Of a stretch of DNA of 11,432 nucleotides, positions 1 through 6,155 are shown piece by piece. The DNA is from Acidimicrobiaceae bacterium (GTDB lineage Bacteria; Actinomycetota; Acidimicrobiia; Acidimicrobiales; Bog-793): positions 1-11,432 of the forward strand of contig DAHUZG010000077.1 in assembly GCA_027306715.1 (NCBI GenBank), read 5' to 3'. The notes beneath the pieces were generated by a model. That model did no database searches. It was not told the DNA's origin and saw only the letters and a program-made list of their open reading frames with translations. Each line of letters begins with the position of its first letter. Positions within the stretch are counted from its first letter, which is position 1. Made by a program: the position numbers and the translations under genes.

Positions 1-873
1 GCCCGGTTGCGCCAGCAGGCCGAGGAGCTGGCTCGGCGCGACGTCGACGTGCGCCGGGGCGAGCACGAGGCGGTGCACGAGATGCGCGTCGCCTGCCGCC
101 GGCTGAGCGCCTGCCTGCGCAGCTTCGACGCGCTGTTCGGAGACGCGCTGCTCGAGAAGGCGCCGCTTGGGCAGCTCGGCGGCGAGGTGAGATGGCTGGC
201 GGGGTTGCTCGGAGAGGTCCGCGACGCCGAGGTGCTGCGGGCTGCGCTCGAGGGCGGACTCGCCGCGCTGGCGCCCGAGCAGGTGCTCGGGCCGGTCCGC
301 TCGACGCTGTCGGGTCGGCTCGCCGCGGCGGAGGCGCGCGCCGGCGCGGCGCTCGCCGAGGCGATGCGGAGCGACCGCTACGCCGCGCTGCTCGGCTCGC
401 TGGCGAGCTTGGTGACGGCGCCCCCGGTCCGCCCGCTCCGGGCCAGCGAGGCGCGTCGCCTCGTGAACGCTGCCGTGCGCGGCGACATGCGGCGGGTGCG
501 CAGGCGGATGCGCGACGCCTCGCAGCGAGCTGGCCAGCGCGGCGACGAGTCCCTTCACGCGGCGCGCAAGGCCGCCAAGCGCGCCCGCTACAGCCTCGAG
601 ACGGTCGTCCCGCTCTACGGCGCCGAGGCCTTTGACCTCGCCGGCCGTTACAAGTCGGTCCAGCAGGCGCTCGGCGAGCAGCACGACGCCATCGTGCTGG
701 CGGCGCTGCTACGCGAGGAGGGGGCACGTGCCGGCGTGCGTCCCGGTGAGAACGGCTACACCTACGGCCTGCTCGCCGGCCTGGCGCGAGGCCGCGCCGA
801 GGCCGCCAAGACCCGCGCCGGGAAGCTCTTCGCCGCCGCCGACCGCCGCCGCCGGCGGCGTTTCGTCAGCTGA
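1..873 (+). CDS. CHAD-domain protein, 5'-partial
   Basis: The reading frame is open from the first base, so the true start is probably just outside the window; a TTG at position 7 is possible but has no visible ribosome site. The product is a helical CHAD domain, a family rich in conserved histidines and basic residues that binds polyphosphate or other phosphates. Visible marks are the N-terminal HEMRVACRRL block (about residue 24 counted from the TTG), LHAARKAAKRARYSLE near residue 185, and EQHDAIVLAALL near residue 225. The many Arg and Lys residues in these helices fit a polyanion-binding surface. No CYTH (triphosphate tunnel) domain is seen, but one could lie upstream of the window. The DUF3151 gene follows after 22 nt. 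The family call is firm; the ligand and role are not shown by the sequence. Confidence 0.88.
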   Translation, partial: ARLRQQAEELARRDVDVRRGEHEAVHEMRVACRRLSACLRSFDALFGDALLEKAPLGQLGGEVRWLAGLLGEVRDAEVLRAALEGGLAALAPEQVLGPVRSTLSGRLAAAEARAGAALAEAMRSDRYAALLGSLASLVTAPPVRPLRASEARRLVNAAVRGDMRRVRRRMRDASQRAGQRGDESLHAARKAAKRARYSLETVVPLYGAEAFDLAGRYKSVQQALGEQHDAIVLAALLREEGARAGVRPGENGYTYGLLAGLARGRAEAAKTRAGKLFAAADRRRRRRFVS

Positions 874-895
874 TGCCGGCGCCGCGCCTGCGGGC

Positions 896-1357
896 ATGAG
901 CGGGCACGAGCTGCGTCTCGGCTCCGCCCCTTCTGAGACGGTCCTGCCGGAGGTGCCCGCCGGCTGGCGCCGGGAGCTCGAGGCGGCGACGGCGGGGGGC
1001 GCCCGAGACGCCGCGGCGAAAAGCGCCGTGGCGGCGGTCGCCGGCGCTCACCCGAGCTACCTCGCGGCTTGGGCGGCCCTTGCGGAGCTCGCCACCGAAC
1101 CCGTCGACGCCTACGCCTACGCCCGCGTCGGCTACCACCGCGGCCTCGACGCCCTGCGTGCAGCCGGCTGGAAGGGAAGCGGCTACGTCCGCTGGCGGCA
1201 GGAGCCGAACGAAGGCTTCCTGAGGTCGCTGCGGGCCCTTGCCGAGGCAGCCGGGCGCCTCGGCGAGGCCGACGAGGCCGAGCGCTGCCGACTGTTCCTC
1301 CGTCAGCTCGACCCCGACAGGCTCGAGGGGCGCGAGGCGGGAGCCGGCGGAAAGTAG
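896..1357 (+). CDS. DUF3151 family protein
   Basis: A 153-residue protein recognised as DUF3151, a conserved family that I know from Actinomycetota and that has no established function. The diagnostic core is AYAYARVGYHRGLDALR (residues 72-88), followed by GWKG and a WRQEPNEGFLRSL block (residues 91-112). The C-terminal half is helical, with an EADEAERCRLFL segment, and a TPR-like helical fold is plausible. No signal peptide or membrane segment is seen, so it is probably cytosolic. The ATG at 896 is chosen because it is the only good start in frame after the CHAD stop; no clear Shine-Dalgarno precedes it, so translation may depend on coupling to the upstream gene. It is convergent with rpiB, with a GC hairpin between the two. 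Confidence 0.88.
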   Translation: MSGHELRLGSAPSETVLPEVPAGWRRELEAATAGGARDAAAKSAVAAVAGAHPSYLAAWAALAELATEPVDAYAYARVGYHRGLDALRAAGWKGSGYVRWRQEPNEGFLRSLRALAEAAGRLGEADEAERCRLFLRQLDPDRLEGREAGAGGK

Positions 1358-1366
1358 CTCCTCCCG

Positions 1367-1381
1367 CCCCGCCGGGCGGGG
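1367..1381. terminator. GC-rich hairpin between convergent genes
   Basis: A perfect inverted repeat, CCCCGCC-G-GGCGGGG, fills the gap between the stop of the DUF3151 gene and the stop of rpiB on the other strand. Because of its position it could end transcription in both directions. There is no T-run on either side, so it is not a classical intrinsic terminator, although hairpins without a U-tract are often invoked in high-GC actinobacteria. The stem is short, and its outer copy ends immediately before the rpiB stop codon. Confidence 0.5.
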
Positions 1382-1846
1382 TCACGACCGCTTGGCGCAC
1401 TCCTCGGTCTCGATGGCGGCGATCTCCTGGAGCCGAGGCAGGTGACGGCCGCCCTCGAAGTCGGTCTCGAGGAAGACCTCGAGGATCGCCTCGGCGAGCT
1501 CGGGGGCGACGAGGCGGGCGCCGAGCGAGAGGACGTTGGCGTTGTTGTGCAGGCGGGCGTAACGAGCGGTGTACTCGTCGTGGCAGAGGGCGGCGCGCGC
1601 CCCGTGCACCTTGTTCGCCGAGATCGCCTCTCCCTGCCCGCTGCCGCCGACGACGAGCCCGAAGTCGGCGTCGCCGGCGACCACCGCACGCGCCGCCCCG
1701 GCGCAGATCGGCGGGTAGTCGACGGGCGGCTCGGGAGCAAAGGTGCCGAGGTCCTGCACCTCGTAGCCGCGCGCCCGCATCCAGGCGACGAGGGCGGCCT
1801 TGAGGCTGTAGCCGGCATGGTCGGAGGCGGCGGCGATCCTCGTCAT
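1382..1846 (-). CDS. rpiB: Ribose-5-phosphate isomerase B (RpiB/LacAB family)
   Basis: A 154-residue cytosolic enzyme that interconverts ribose 5-phosphate and ribulose 5-phosphate in the non-oxidative pentose phosphate pathway. Visible family marks are ASDHAG at residues 7-12, the phosphate/sugar loop GGSGQGEAISANKV at residues 67-80, and HNNANVLSLGAR at residues 100-111. The catalytic base appears to be Glu73 within GSGQGE; in the E. coli-type enzyme a Cys does this work, and the Glu form is the one known from mycobacteria. The length is close to normal. The ATG at 1846 is chosen because homologues start with this M-x-I-x-x-x-SDHAG stretch; the frame runs upstream without similarity. The DUF2630 gene lies 41 nt upstream on the same strand, so the two are probably cotranscribed. 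Confidence 0.95.
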   Translation of the reverse strand: MTRIAAASDHAGYSLKAALVAWMRARGYEVQDLGTFAPEPPVDYPPICAGAARAVVAGDADFGLVVGGSGQGEAISANKVHGARAALCHDEYTARYARLHNNANVLSLGARLVAPELAEAILEVFLETDFEGGRHLPRLQEIAAIETEECAKRS

Positions 1847-1887
1847 GCCGCCATCATCGCAGCTGCCCGGCGCTGGTGTGCCCGACG

Positions 1888-2130
1888 CTACTGGCGGTAA
1901 TTCTCGACGACCGAGGCCGGCCGCACCCCGGCCGCATCGGGGTCGAGCCCGGCGCTGCGCCGTGCCCGGCGCTGGTTCAACAGGTCCCAGCACTGGTCGA
2001 GGGTCACCTCGATGGCGCGCACATGCTCGAGCTCGTCGGGCGAGAGCCCTTCGCCGGGATGGGAGCGCTCGATGTGGTGCTCCTCGTCGGTCAGGCGGCG
2101 GATCTCGGCGAGCACCTCGTGGTCGTCCAT
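1888..2130 (-). CDS. DUF2630 family protein
   Basis: An 80-residue soluble protein matching DUF2630, a small family I know from actinobacteria, with no proven function. The conserved features are the N-terminal helix MDDHEVLAEIRRLTDEEH, the LDQCWDLLNQRRARR core (residues 44-58), and the C-terminal GLDPDAAGVRPASVVENY stretch. It is charged and predicted almost entirely helical in its first 58 residues. The ATG at 2130 follows a good Shine-Dalgarno: read on the minus strand the leader is CTGAGGAGAGGCG just before the ATG. It is probably the first gene of a two-gene operon with rpiB. Any functional tie to pentose phosphate metabolism is only suggested by position. Confidence 0.9.
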   Translation of the reverse strand: MDDHEVLAEIRRLTDEEHHIERSHPGEGLSPDELEHVRAIEVTLDQCWDLLNQRRARRSAGLDPDAAGVRPASVVENYRQ

Positions 2131-2336
2131 CGCCTCTCCTCAGCGAGTCGTCGGGCCGCAGCCGGGGCTGCAGCCGGTGGCCGCGGTCGGTGGTCCGCGG
2201 TCGGCAGCGGCGAAACGGTGCCGACCAACAGCGTAGGGCGGCGCCCCGGGCCGCCGGACGCCGCTCCCGGCGGCGCGGCGGCTGCCCGGTCGCGGGAGGC
2301 TACGGTGATCGTCGCCGTGTCGGGGCCGGAGTAACC
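2131..2336. promoter_or_regulatory. Divergent intergenic region with short repeats
   Basis: About 206 bp separate the minus-strand DUF2630-rpiB pair from the plus-strand ABC transporter, so promoters for both must lie here. Visible structure: GCAGCCGG occurs at 2158-2165 and 2170-2177; the first copy also forms the inverted repeat GCAGCC-GG-GGCTGC (2158-2171); CCGCGGTCGG occurs at 2181-2190 and again at 2195-2204. A TACGGT -10-like hexamer lies at 2301-2306, about 30 nt before the ATPase start, with no clear -35 partner. The repeats could be operator half-sites, but short GC-rich repeats arise easily in this base composition. No tRNA or riboswitch shape was recognised. Confidence 0.35.
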
Positions 2337-3368
2337 GTGATCGAGGCGAAGGGGCTGACGAAGCGCTTCGGGCGCAGCTTTGCGGTCGACGAGCTCAGCT
2401 TCACCGTGCAGCCGGGCCGCGTGACCGGCTTCCTCGGGCCGAACGGGGCCGGCAAGTCGACGACGATGCGCCTCGTCCTCGGTCTCGATGTGCCGAGCTC
2501 CGGCTCGGTGACGGTGAACGGCCGCCGCTACGCCGACATCGACCGTCCCCTGTTCGAGGTCGGCGCGCTTCTCGACGCCGGAGCAGTCCATCCCGGCCGG
2601 CGGGCCCGCGATCAGTTGACCTGTCTCGCGGCGAGCAACGGGATCGGGCCGCGCCGCGTCGATCAGGTGCTTGCCCTCGTCGGTCTCGACGAGGTGGCCG
2701 GGCGCCGTTGCGGGGCGCTGTCGCTCGGGATGCGCCAGCGCCTCGGGATCGCCGGTGCCCTGCTCGGCGACCCTTCGGTGCTGCTCTTCGACGTGCCGGT
2801 CAACGGTCTCGACCCCGAGGGGATCCACTGGGTGCGTGGCCTGCTCCGCTCGCTCGCCGCAGAGGGGCGGACGATCTTTGTCTCGAGCCACCTCATGTCC
2901 GAGATGGCGCTCACCGCCGACCACCTCCTCGTCATCGGGCGCGGACGGCTCCTCGCCGATGCCTCGGTCGAGGACTTCGTCGCCGCGGCCACGCCGGCGA
3001 GCGTCGTCGTCGGCTCGCCGGCCGCCGGCCGGCTGGCCGCCGCTCTCGTCTCTGCCGGCGCCTCGGTCGAGTCGATCGCCCCCGACCGCCTCGTCGTGGG
3101 GGGGATGGGGGCCGGGGCCGTCGGCGAGATGGCGCTCCGCCACTCGGTGGCGCTGAACGAGCTCGTCACCAGCCGCCCCTCGCTCGAGGAGGCCTACCTC
3201 GCCCTCACCGGCGAGAGCGTCGAGTTCCGCTCGTCGGCCGGCCGCCCACCGGCCATCGCCGTGCCCGCCCCACCGGCCGCCGCGCTTGCCGCACCCACCG
3301 CCGACGCGCCTGCCAAACCCGGCAGGGTCGCCCCCACCGAGGGCGGCGCCGCCGCCCCGGGGCCGTGA
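2337..3368 (+). CDS. ABC-2 type transporter ATP-binding protein with altered Walker B
   Basis: A 343-residue ATPase subunit of an ABC exporter of the actinobacterial ABC-2 (drug/lantibiotic-like) type. Motifs in order: Walker A GPNGAGKST (residues 34-42), a LLDAGAVHPGR block typical of this subfamily near the Q-loop, signature LSLGMRQR (128-135), Walker B SVLLFD (147-152), D-loop NGLDPEG, and the switch His185 in SSHL. The residue after Walker B, normally the catalytic Glu, is Val153 (codon GTG at 2793-2795). The family usually reads DEPVNGLDP at this point. The C-terminal tail is rich in Pro and Ala. The GTG at 2337 is chosen because GGAG sits 5 nt upstream and homology begins there. It overlaps the permease gene by 4 nt, so the two are translationally coupled. 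The transported substrate cannot be told. Confidence 0.93.
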   Translation: MIEAKGLTKRFGRSFAVDELSFTVQPGRVTGFLGPNGAGKSTTMRLVLGLDVPSSGSVTVNGRRYADIDRPLFEVGALLDAGAVHPGRRARDQLTCLAASNGIGPRRVDQVLALVGLDEVAGRRCGALSLGMRQRLGIAGALLGDPSVLLFDVPVNGLDPEGIHWVRGLLRSLAAEGRTIFVSSHLMSEMALTADHLLVIGRGRLLADASVEDFVAAATPASVVVGSPAAGRLAAALVSAGASVESIAPDRLVVGGMGAGAVGEMALRHSVALNELVTSRPSLEEAYLALTGESVEFRSSAGRPPAIAVPAPPAAALAAPTADAPAKPGRVAPTEGGAAAPGP

Positions 3369-4219
3369 GCGCTCCCGAAAAGGGGGGCGCCCCTGCGCCC
3401 TCTCGTCTAAGAGCGCCAGCCGGGGTCGCCCAACAGGGCCACCCCTTCTTCGACGAGGTCCGCTCCGAGTGGCTGAAGCTGAGGACGGTGCGCTCGAGCT
3501 GGATCACCCTCCTCGTCACCTTCGCCGCCACGGTCGGCCTCGGGGCGCTCATCTGCAGCATCTACCGCTACCAGTTCGACCGGGGACGGCTCAGCCTCTC
3601 CCAGCTCGCGTCGTTCGACTCGGCGTTCACGACCGTGAGCGGTGTCGAGCTCGCGCAATTCGCCATCGGGGTGATCGGGGTGGTCCTCATGACGAGCGAG
3701 TACGCCACCGGCACCATCCGGGCGAGCCTCGCCGCCGTGCCGCGCCGGGTCCGGCTGCTCACCTCGAAGGCGCTCGTGCTGGCGGCCGTCTCGCTCGCGG
3801 TCGGCCTCGCCGGCTGCTTCGGCGCTTTCTTCGCCGGCGAGCCGATCCTCGGGCTCCCGTCGTTGCGGACGACCCTGGGGGCGCCCGGGGTCCTCCGCGT
3901 CGTGCTCGGAGGGGCTGCCTACCTGACCCTGATCGGCCTGCTCGGGCTCGGCATCGGGACCCTCCTCCGGCGCACCGCCGGCGCGGTGGCGGCGGTCTTC
4001 GGGCTGCTGCTCGTGCTGCCGATCATCGTCTCGCTGCTGCCGTCGCCCTGGAACGTCGACATCCACGAGTACCTTCCCGACCAGGCCGGCGCCTCGCTCA
4101 TCCGCCTCACCGTCCGCACCGGGCTGCTGGCGCCGGGCTGGGGAGCCCTCCTGCTCTGCGGCTACGCCGCCGCCGCACTCGTCGCCGGTGGCATCCTGCT
4201 CGTGCGCCGCGACGCCTGA
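3365..4219 (+). CDS. ABC-2 type transporter permease
   Basis: A 284-residue integral membrane protein, partner of the preceding ATPase. An amphipathic N-terminal segment with EWLKLRTVRSSW (residues 35-46) leads into six predicted membrane helices at about 46-66, 95-112, 135-157, 178-200, 206-226 and 259-280. The TSEYATGTIRASLAAVPRR block (110-128) between helices 2 and 3 is typical of actinobacterial ABC-2 permeases. The GTG at 3365 is chosen because it overlaps the ATPase stop as GTGA, the usual sign of coupled translation. The first 30 residues are Pro/Ala-rich and unlike a family core, so a start further in is conceivable. It probably forms a homodimer with two ATPase copies. Substrate is unknown. 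Confidence 0.9.
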   Translation: MSAPEKGGAPAPSRLRAPAGVAQQGHPFFDEVRSEWLKLRTVRSSWITLLVTFAATVGLGALICSIYRYQFDRGRLSLSQLASFDSAFTTVSGVELAQFAIGVIGVVLMTSEYATGTIRASLAAVPRRVRLLTSKALVLAAVSLAVGLAGCFGAFFAGEPILGLPSLRTTLGAPGVLRVVLGGAAYLTLIGLLGLGIGTLLRRTAGAVAAVFGLLLVLPIIVSLLPSPWNVDIHEYLPDQAGASLIRLTVRTGLLAPGWGALLLCGYAAAALVAGGILLVRRDA

Positions 4220-4248
4220 CCCCGCGGCGCAGCGAGGGCTCGCCTGAA

Positions 4249-4254
4249 TAGGGT
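4249..4254 (+). promoter_or_regulatory. Possible -10 box of a leaderless promoter (TAGGGT)
   Basis: TAGGGT fits the TAnnnT pattern of actinobacterial -10 elements and ends 7 nt before the ATG of the Kelch gene. With normal spacing, transcription would begin at or next to the A of that ATG, giving a leaderless mRNA. The absence of a Shine-Dalgarno before this ATG agrees with that. No good -35 box was seen. Confidence 0.4.
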
Positions 4255-4261
4255 TGGCAGC

Positions 4262-5335
4262 ATGCAGGCAGCGCGCGCCGTGGCGACGGCCGCCCTCGTC
4301 GCCGCCGCCGTCGTCGTCGCAGCGACCTGCCCGGCGGCCTCGGTCACCGTCGCCCAGCGCGGTGAGGAGGTCCGCTCCGGCCCGGCGGGGACGCTTCTCA
4401 GCTACCTCCTGCCCGACCACCTGAACGAGCCGCTCAGCCGTGAGGCGGCCTTTCCCGCCGCCGGCGGCGAGCTGCTCGTCGCCGGCGGCGTCACCGGCGC
4501 CGCCGCGGCGACCTCGAGCGCCGAGCTGCTCGCCACGGCGAGCGGGGCGTCCCGGTCGGCCGGCAGCGTCGGGTCTCCGGTCGCCGAAGCGGCCGGCGTC
4601 GCGCTCGGCGCCGACGACCTGCTTCTCGGAGGAGCCGGCGCCGACGGGCGATGCTGCTCGTCGAACGTCGTCGCCGTGCGGCCCGAGCGCCGCGGAAAGG
4701 TCGTCGCAGCGATCGCCGGGCACCTCCCGGCGCCACGCTCGGGCGCTGCTGCCGCCGTCATCGGCACGACGATCTACCTCGCCGGCGGCTACGGGCCGAC
4801 GGCCGGAGGGGCCGATGAGGACAGCGTGCTCGAGAGCCGAGACGGGCGGCACTTCGCCGCCGCCGCCTCGCTGGCGCGGGCGGTGCGCTACCCGGCGGCC
4901 GTGGTCCTCGGCGGCTCGCTGTACGTGATCGGCGGCGAGAGCGTCGTCTCGGGCGCGCCCGAGCCGGTCGACGACGTCCAGCTGCTCTCGCCGGGTGGCG
5001 GCCGCTCGGTCGTGGTCGCCCACCTGCCGGAGCCCGTCGTCGCCCCCGAGGCCTGGGTCTCGGGGGGCCGCCTGCTCGTCGCAGGGGGCGACAGCGCTCT
5101 CTCGCCGAGCGGCACCGGGCGGCTCACGAACGGCTCCATCTGGAGCTATGTCCCGCGCCGGAGGCTCTTCGAGCTCATCGGCGAGCTGTCGCTGCCGGTC
5201 TCGCACGCCGCTGTCGTCGCCACCGCCTCGGGGACCTACCTCGTCGGAGGCGAGTACGAGGGCGAGGCCCAGACGGCGGTGCAGGTGGTGGCCACGCCGG
5301 CTGTGGCTCCGAGGCGGCATACTCGATATCCGTAG
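4262..5335 (+). CDS. Secreted Kelch-type beta-propeller protein
   Basis: A 357-residue protein with an N-terminal export signal (residues 1-25: MQAAR, then a run of Ala/Val/Leu) and a body of six Kelch-like repeats. The repeat mark, a hydrophobic strand ending in a GG pair such as GGSLYVIGG, recurs at about residues 68-76, 117-124, 168-176, 217-225, 268-276 and 323-330, a regular spacing of 49-55 residues that fits a six-bladed propeller. Cys23 follows A-A-T and is not a proper lipobox, so cleavage by signal peptidase I or retention as an anchor is more likely than lipidation. Kelch propellers usually bind proteins or, in galactose oxidases, carry copper, but no catalytic residues are recognised. 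It starts 42 nt after the permease gene and lies just before the oxidase operon. The specific role is unknown. Confidence 0.78.
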   Translation: MQAARAVATAALVAAAVVVAATCPAASVTVAQRGEEVRSGPAGTLLSYLLPDHLNEPLSREAAFPAAGGELLVAGGVTGAAAATSSAELLATASGASRSAGSVGSPVAEAAGVALGADDLLLGGAGADGRCCSSNVVAVRPERRGKVVAAIAGHLPAPRSGAAAAVIGTTIYLAGGYGPTAGGADEDSVLESRDGRHFAAAASLARAVRYPAAVVLGGSLYVIGGESVVSGAPEPVDDVQLLSPGGGRSVVVAHLPEPVVAPEAWVSGGRLLVAGGDSALSPSGTGRLTNGSIWSYVPRRRLFELIGELSLPVSHAAVVATASGTYLVGGEYEGEAQTAVQVVATPAVAPRRHTRYP

Positions 5336-5341
5336 CGTTTT

Positions 5342-5370
5342 CCAGTCGCCCCTGCTAAGGTTCCGACTGG
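5342..5370 (+). promoter_or_regulatory. Inverted repeat around a -10-like box upstream of the oxidase operon
   Basis: CCAGTCG (5342-5348) and CGACTGG (5364-5370) form a perfect 7-bp inverted repeat with a 15-nt centre. The centre holds TAAGGT (5356-5361), which fits a -10 box; no convincing -35 is visible at the right distance. A repressor or activator binding across the core promoter is one reading. A weak terminator stem for the Kelch gene is another, though there is no T-run. A chance repeat of this size is not negligible. Confidence 0.35.
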
Positions 5371-5380
5371 CAACGGTAAG

Positions 5381-5402
5381 GGTCGATCCGGCGGGATCGG
5401 CC
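5381..5402 (+). promoter_or_regulatory. Nine-base-pair hairpin in the leader of the oxidase operon
   Basis: GGTCGATCC (5381-5389) pairs with GGATCGGCC (5394-5402), including one U-G pair, around a GGCG tetraloop. If transcription starts after the TAAGGT box, near 5368, the hairpin lies in the 5' untranslated leader, about 40 nt before the first GTG. It could stabilise the mRNA or act in control, or it could be part of the end of the Kelch transcript. No U-tract follows. Confidence 0.4.
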
Positions 5403-5441
5403 GGCGACAGAGGCATCTCGACGGACTCCTGAGGGGGAGGC

Positions 5442-6155
5442 GTGGGTCGGACGGCGCGACTTGGTGTGTTCTTCTCGCTGCTCGGGATCGCCATCGGGCT
5501 GTGTGTCTTCACGGCGATGGCCTGGATCGGGAGCGCGCCGCCGACGGTCAGCTTCGCCAGCTCCCAGCCCAAGGGCGCCCCCGTTCAGCTGCACCTGCAG
5601 ACGGTCGGGGCCATCGGCACCGGCGCCCACCCCGACTGGGTCTCGTACCTCACCCAGGAGCCGGACGGCCACTGGGTGGGGACCACGGAGTGGGACATCC
5701 CGGCGAGCACGGTGGTCGACGTCACCCTTGACGAGTACGACTCGGGCAGCCCGCTGCGGAACGAGTACCTCGGCCTCGTCGGCGCCGCCACCGTGGGCGG
5801 GGCGCCCGGCGAGGGCGGCGTCATCGGCGGCCTCGAGAACGTGAACGGCAAGGCCGTGCGGGTCGTCGACGGCTACAGCGGCAACGGCATCGCCCACACC
5901 TTCAGCGTGCCCGACCTCGGCATCAACGTCCCGCTGCCCGGAGTCGACGGCAGCTCGTCGAAGTTCTGCAGCGAGCCGGCGCCGTGTCCCACCTCGGCGC
6001 TGCACAACGTCATCACCTTCAGCTTCAAGACCCCGGCCTCGGGCGTCTACCGCTGGCAGTGCTTCATCCCCTGCGGGCTCAGCTACCTGTACGGCAACGG
6101 AGGTCCCATGGCGACGGCGGGCTACATGGCCGGCTTCATCAAGGTGGTGAGCTGA
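5442..6155 (+). CDS. Membrane-anchored cupredoxin-like protein, CuA-related (possible AcoP-like oxidase partner)
   Basis: A 237-residue protein with one N-terminal helix (about 7-30) and an outward-facing cupredoxin-like domain. Its C-terminal half parallels a subunit II CuA domain: AHTFSVPDLGINVPLPG (151-167) matches the first-ligand strand, giving His152, and WQCFIPCG (205-212) supplies the C-x3-C pair, Cys207 and Cys211. The His and Met that should follow at +4 and +7 from the second Cys are Tyr215 and Gly218; Met223 and Met229 lie close by and could be ligands. A further Cys pair, Cys176 and Cys182, may form a disulfide. The GTG at 5442 follows GAGGGGGAGG; no better start exists before the helix. 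The stop overlaps the coxB start as TGATG. The position before coxB recalls AcoP of Acidithiobacillus ferrooxidans. Copper binding is inferred, not proven. Confidence 0.72.
   Translation: MGRTARLGVFFSLLGIAIGLCVFTAMAWIGSAPPTVSFASSQPKGAPVQLHLQTVGAIGTGAHPDWVSYLTQEPDGHWVGTTEWDIPASTVVDVTLDEYDSGSPLRNEYLGLVGAATVGGAPGEGGVIGGLENVNGKAVRVVDGYSGNGIAHTFSVPDLGINVPLPGVDGSSSKFCSEPAPCPTSALHNVITFSFKTPASGVYRWQCFIPCGLSYLYGNGGPMATAGYMAGFIKVVS

Noticed and set aside
1442..1900. Plus-strand open frame opposite rpiB
   Set aside because: It is a shadow of rpiB, which has clear active-site motifs and codon use typical of the window.
1845..2336. Upstream extension of the ABC ATPase reading frame
   Set aside because: The extra residues are Arg/Pro/Gly-rich, overlap the DUF2630 gene on the other strand and lack similarity. 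The GTG at 2337 has GGAG at the right distance and is where the ATPase fold starts.
4325..4333. Lipoprotein signal at Cys23 of the Kelch protein
   Set aside because: The residue before the Cys is Thr, preceded by Ala-Ala; a lipobox needs Gly, Ala or Ser at -1 and usually Leu at -3. A normal export signal is more likely.
3407..5572. Long minus-strand open frame of over 700 codons
   Set aside because: It runs antisense to the ABC permease, the Kelch gene and the start of the cupredoxin gene. The translation is low-complexity Arg/Gly/Ala/Asp/Glu with no domain, as expected opposite GC-rich genes.
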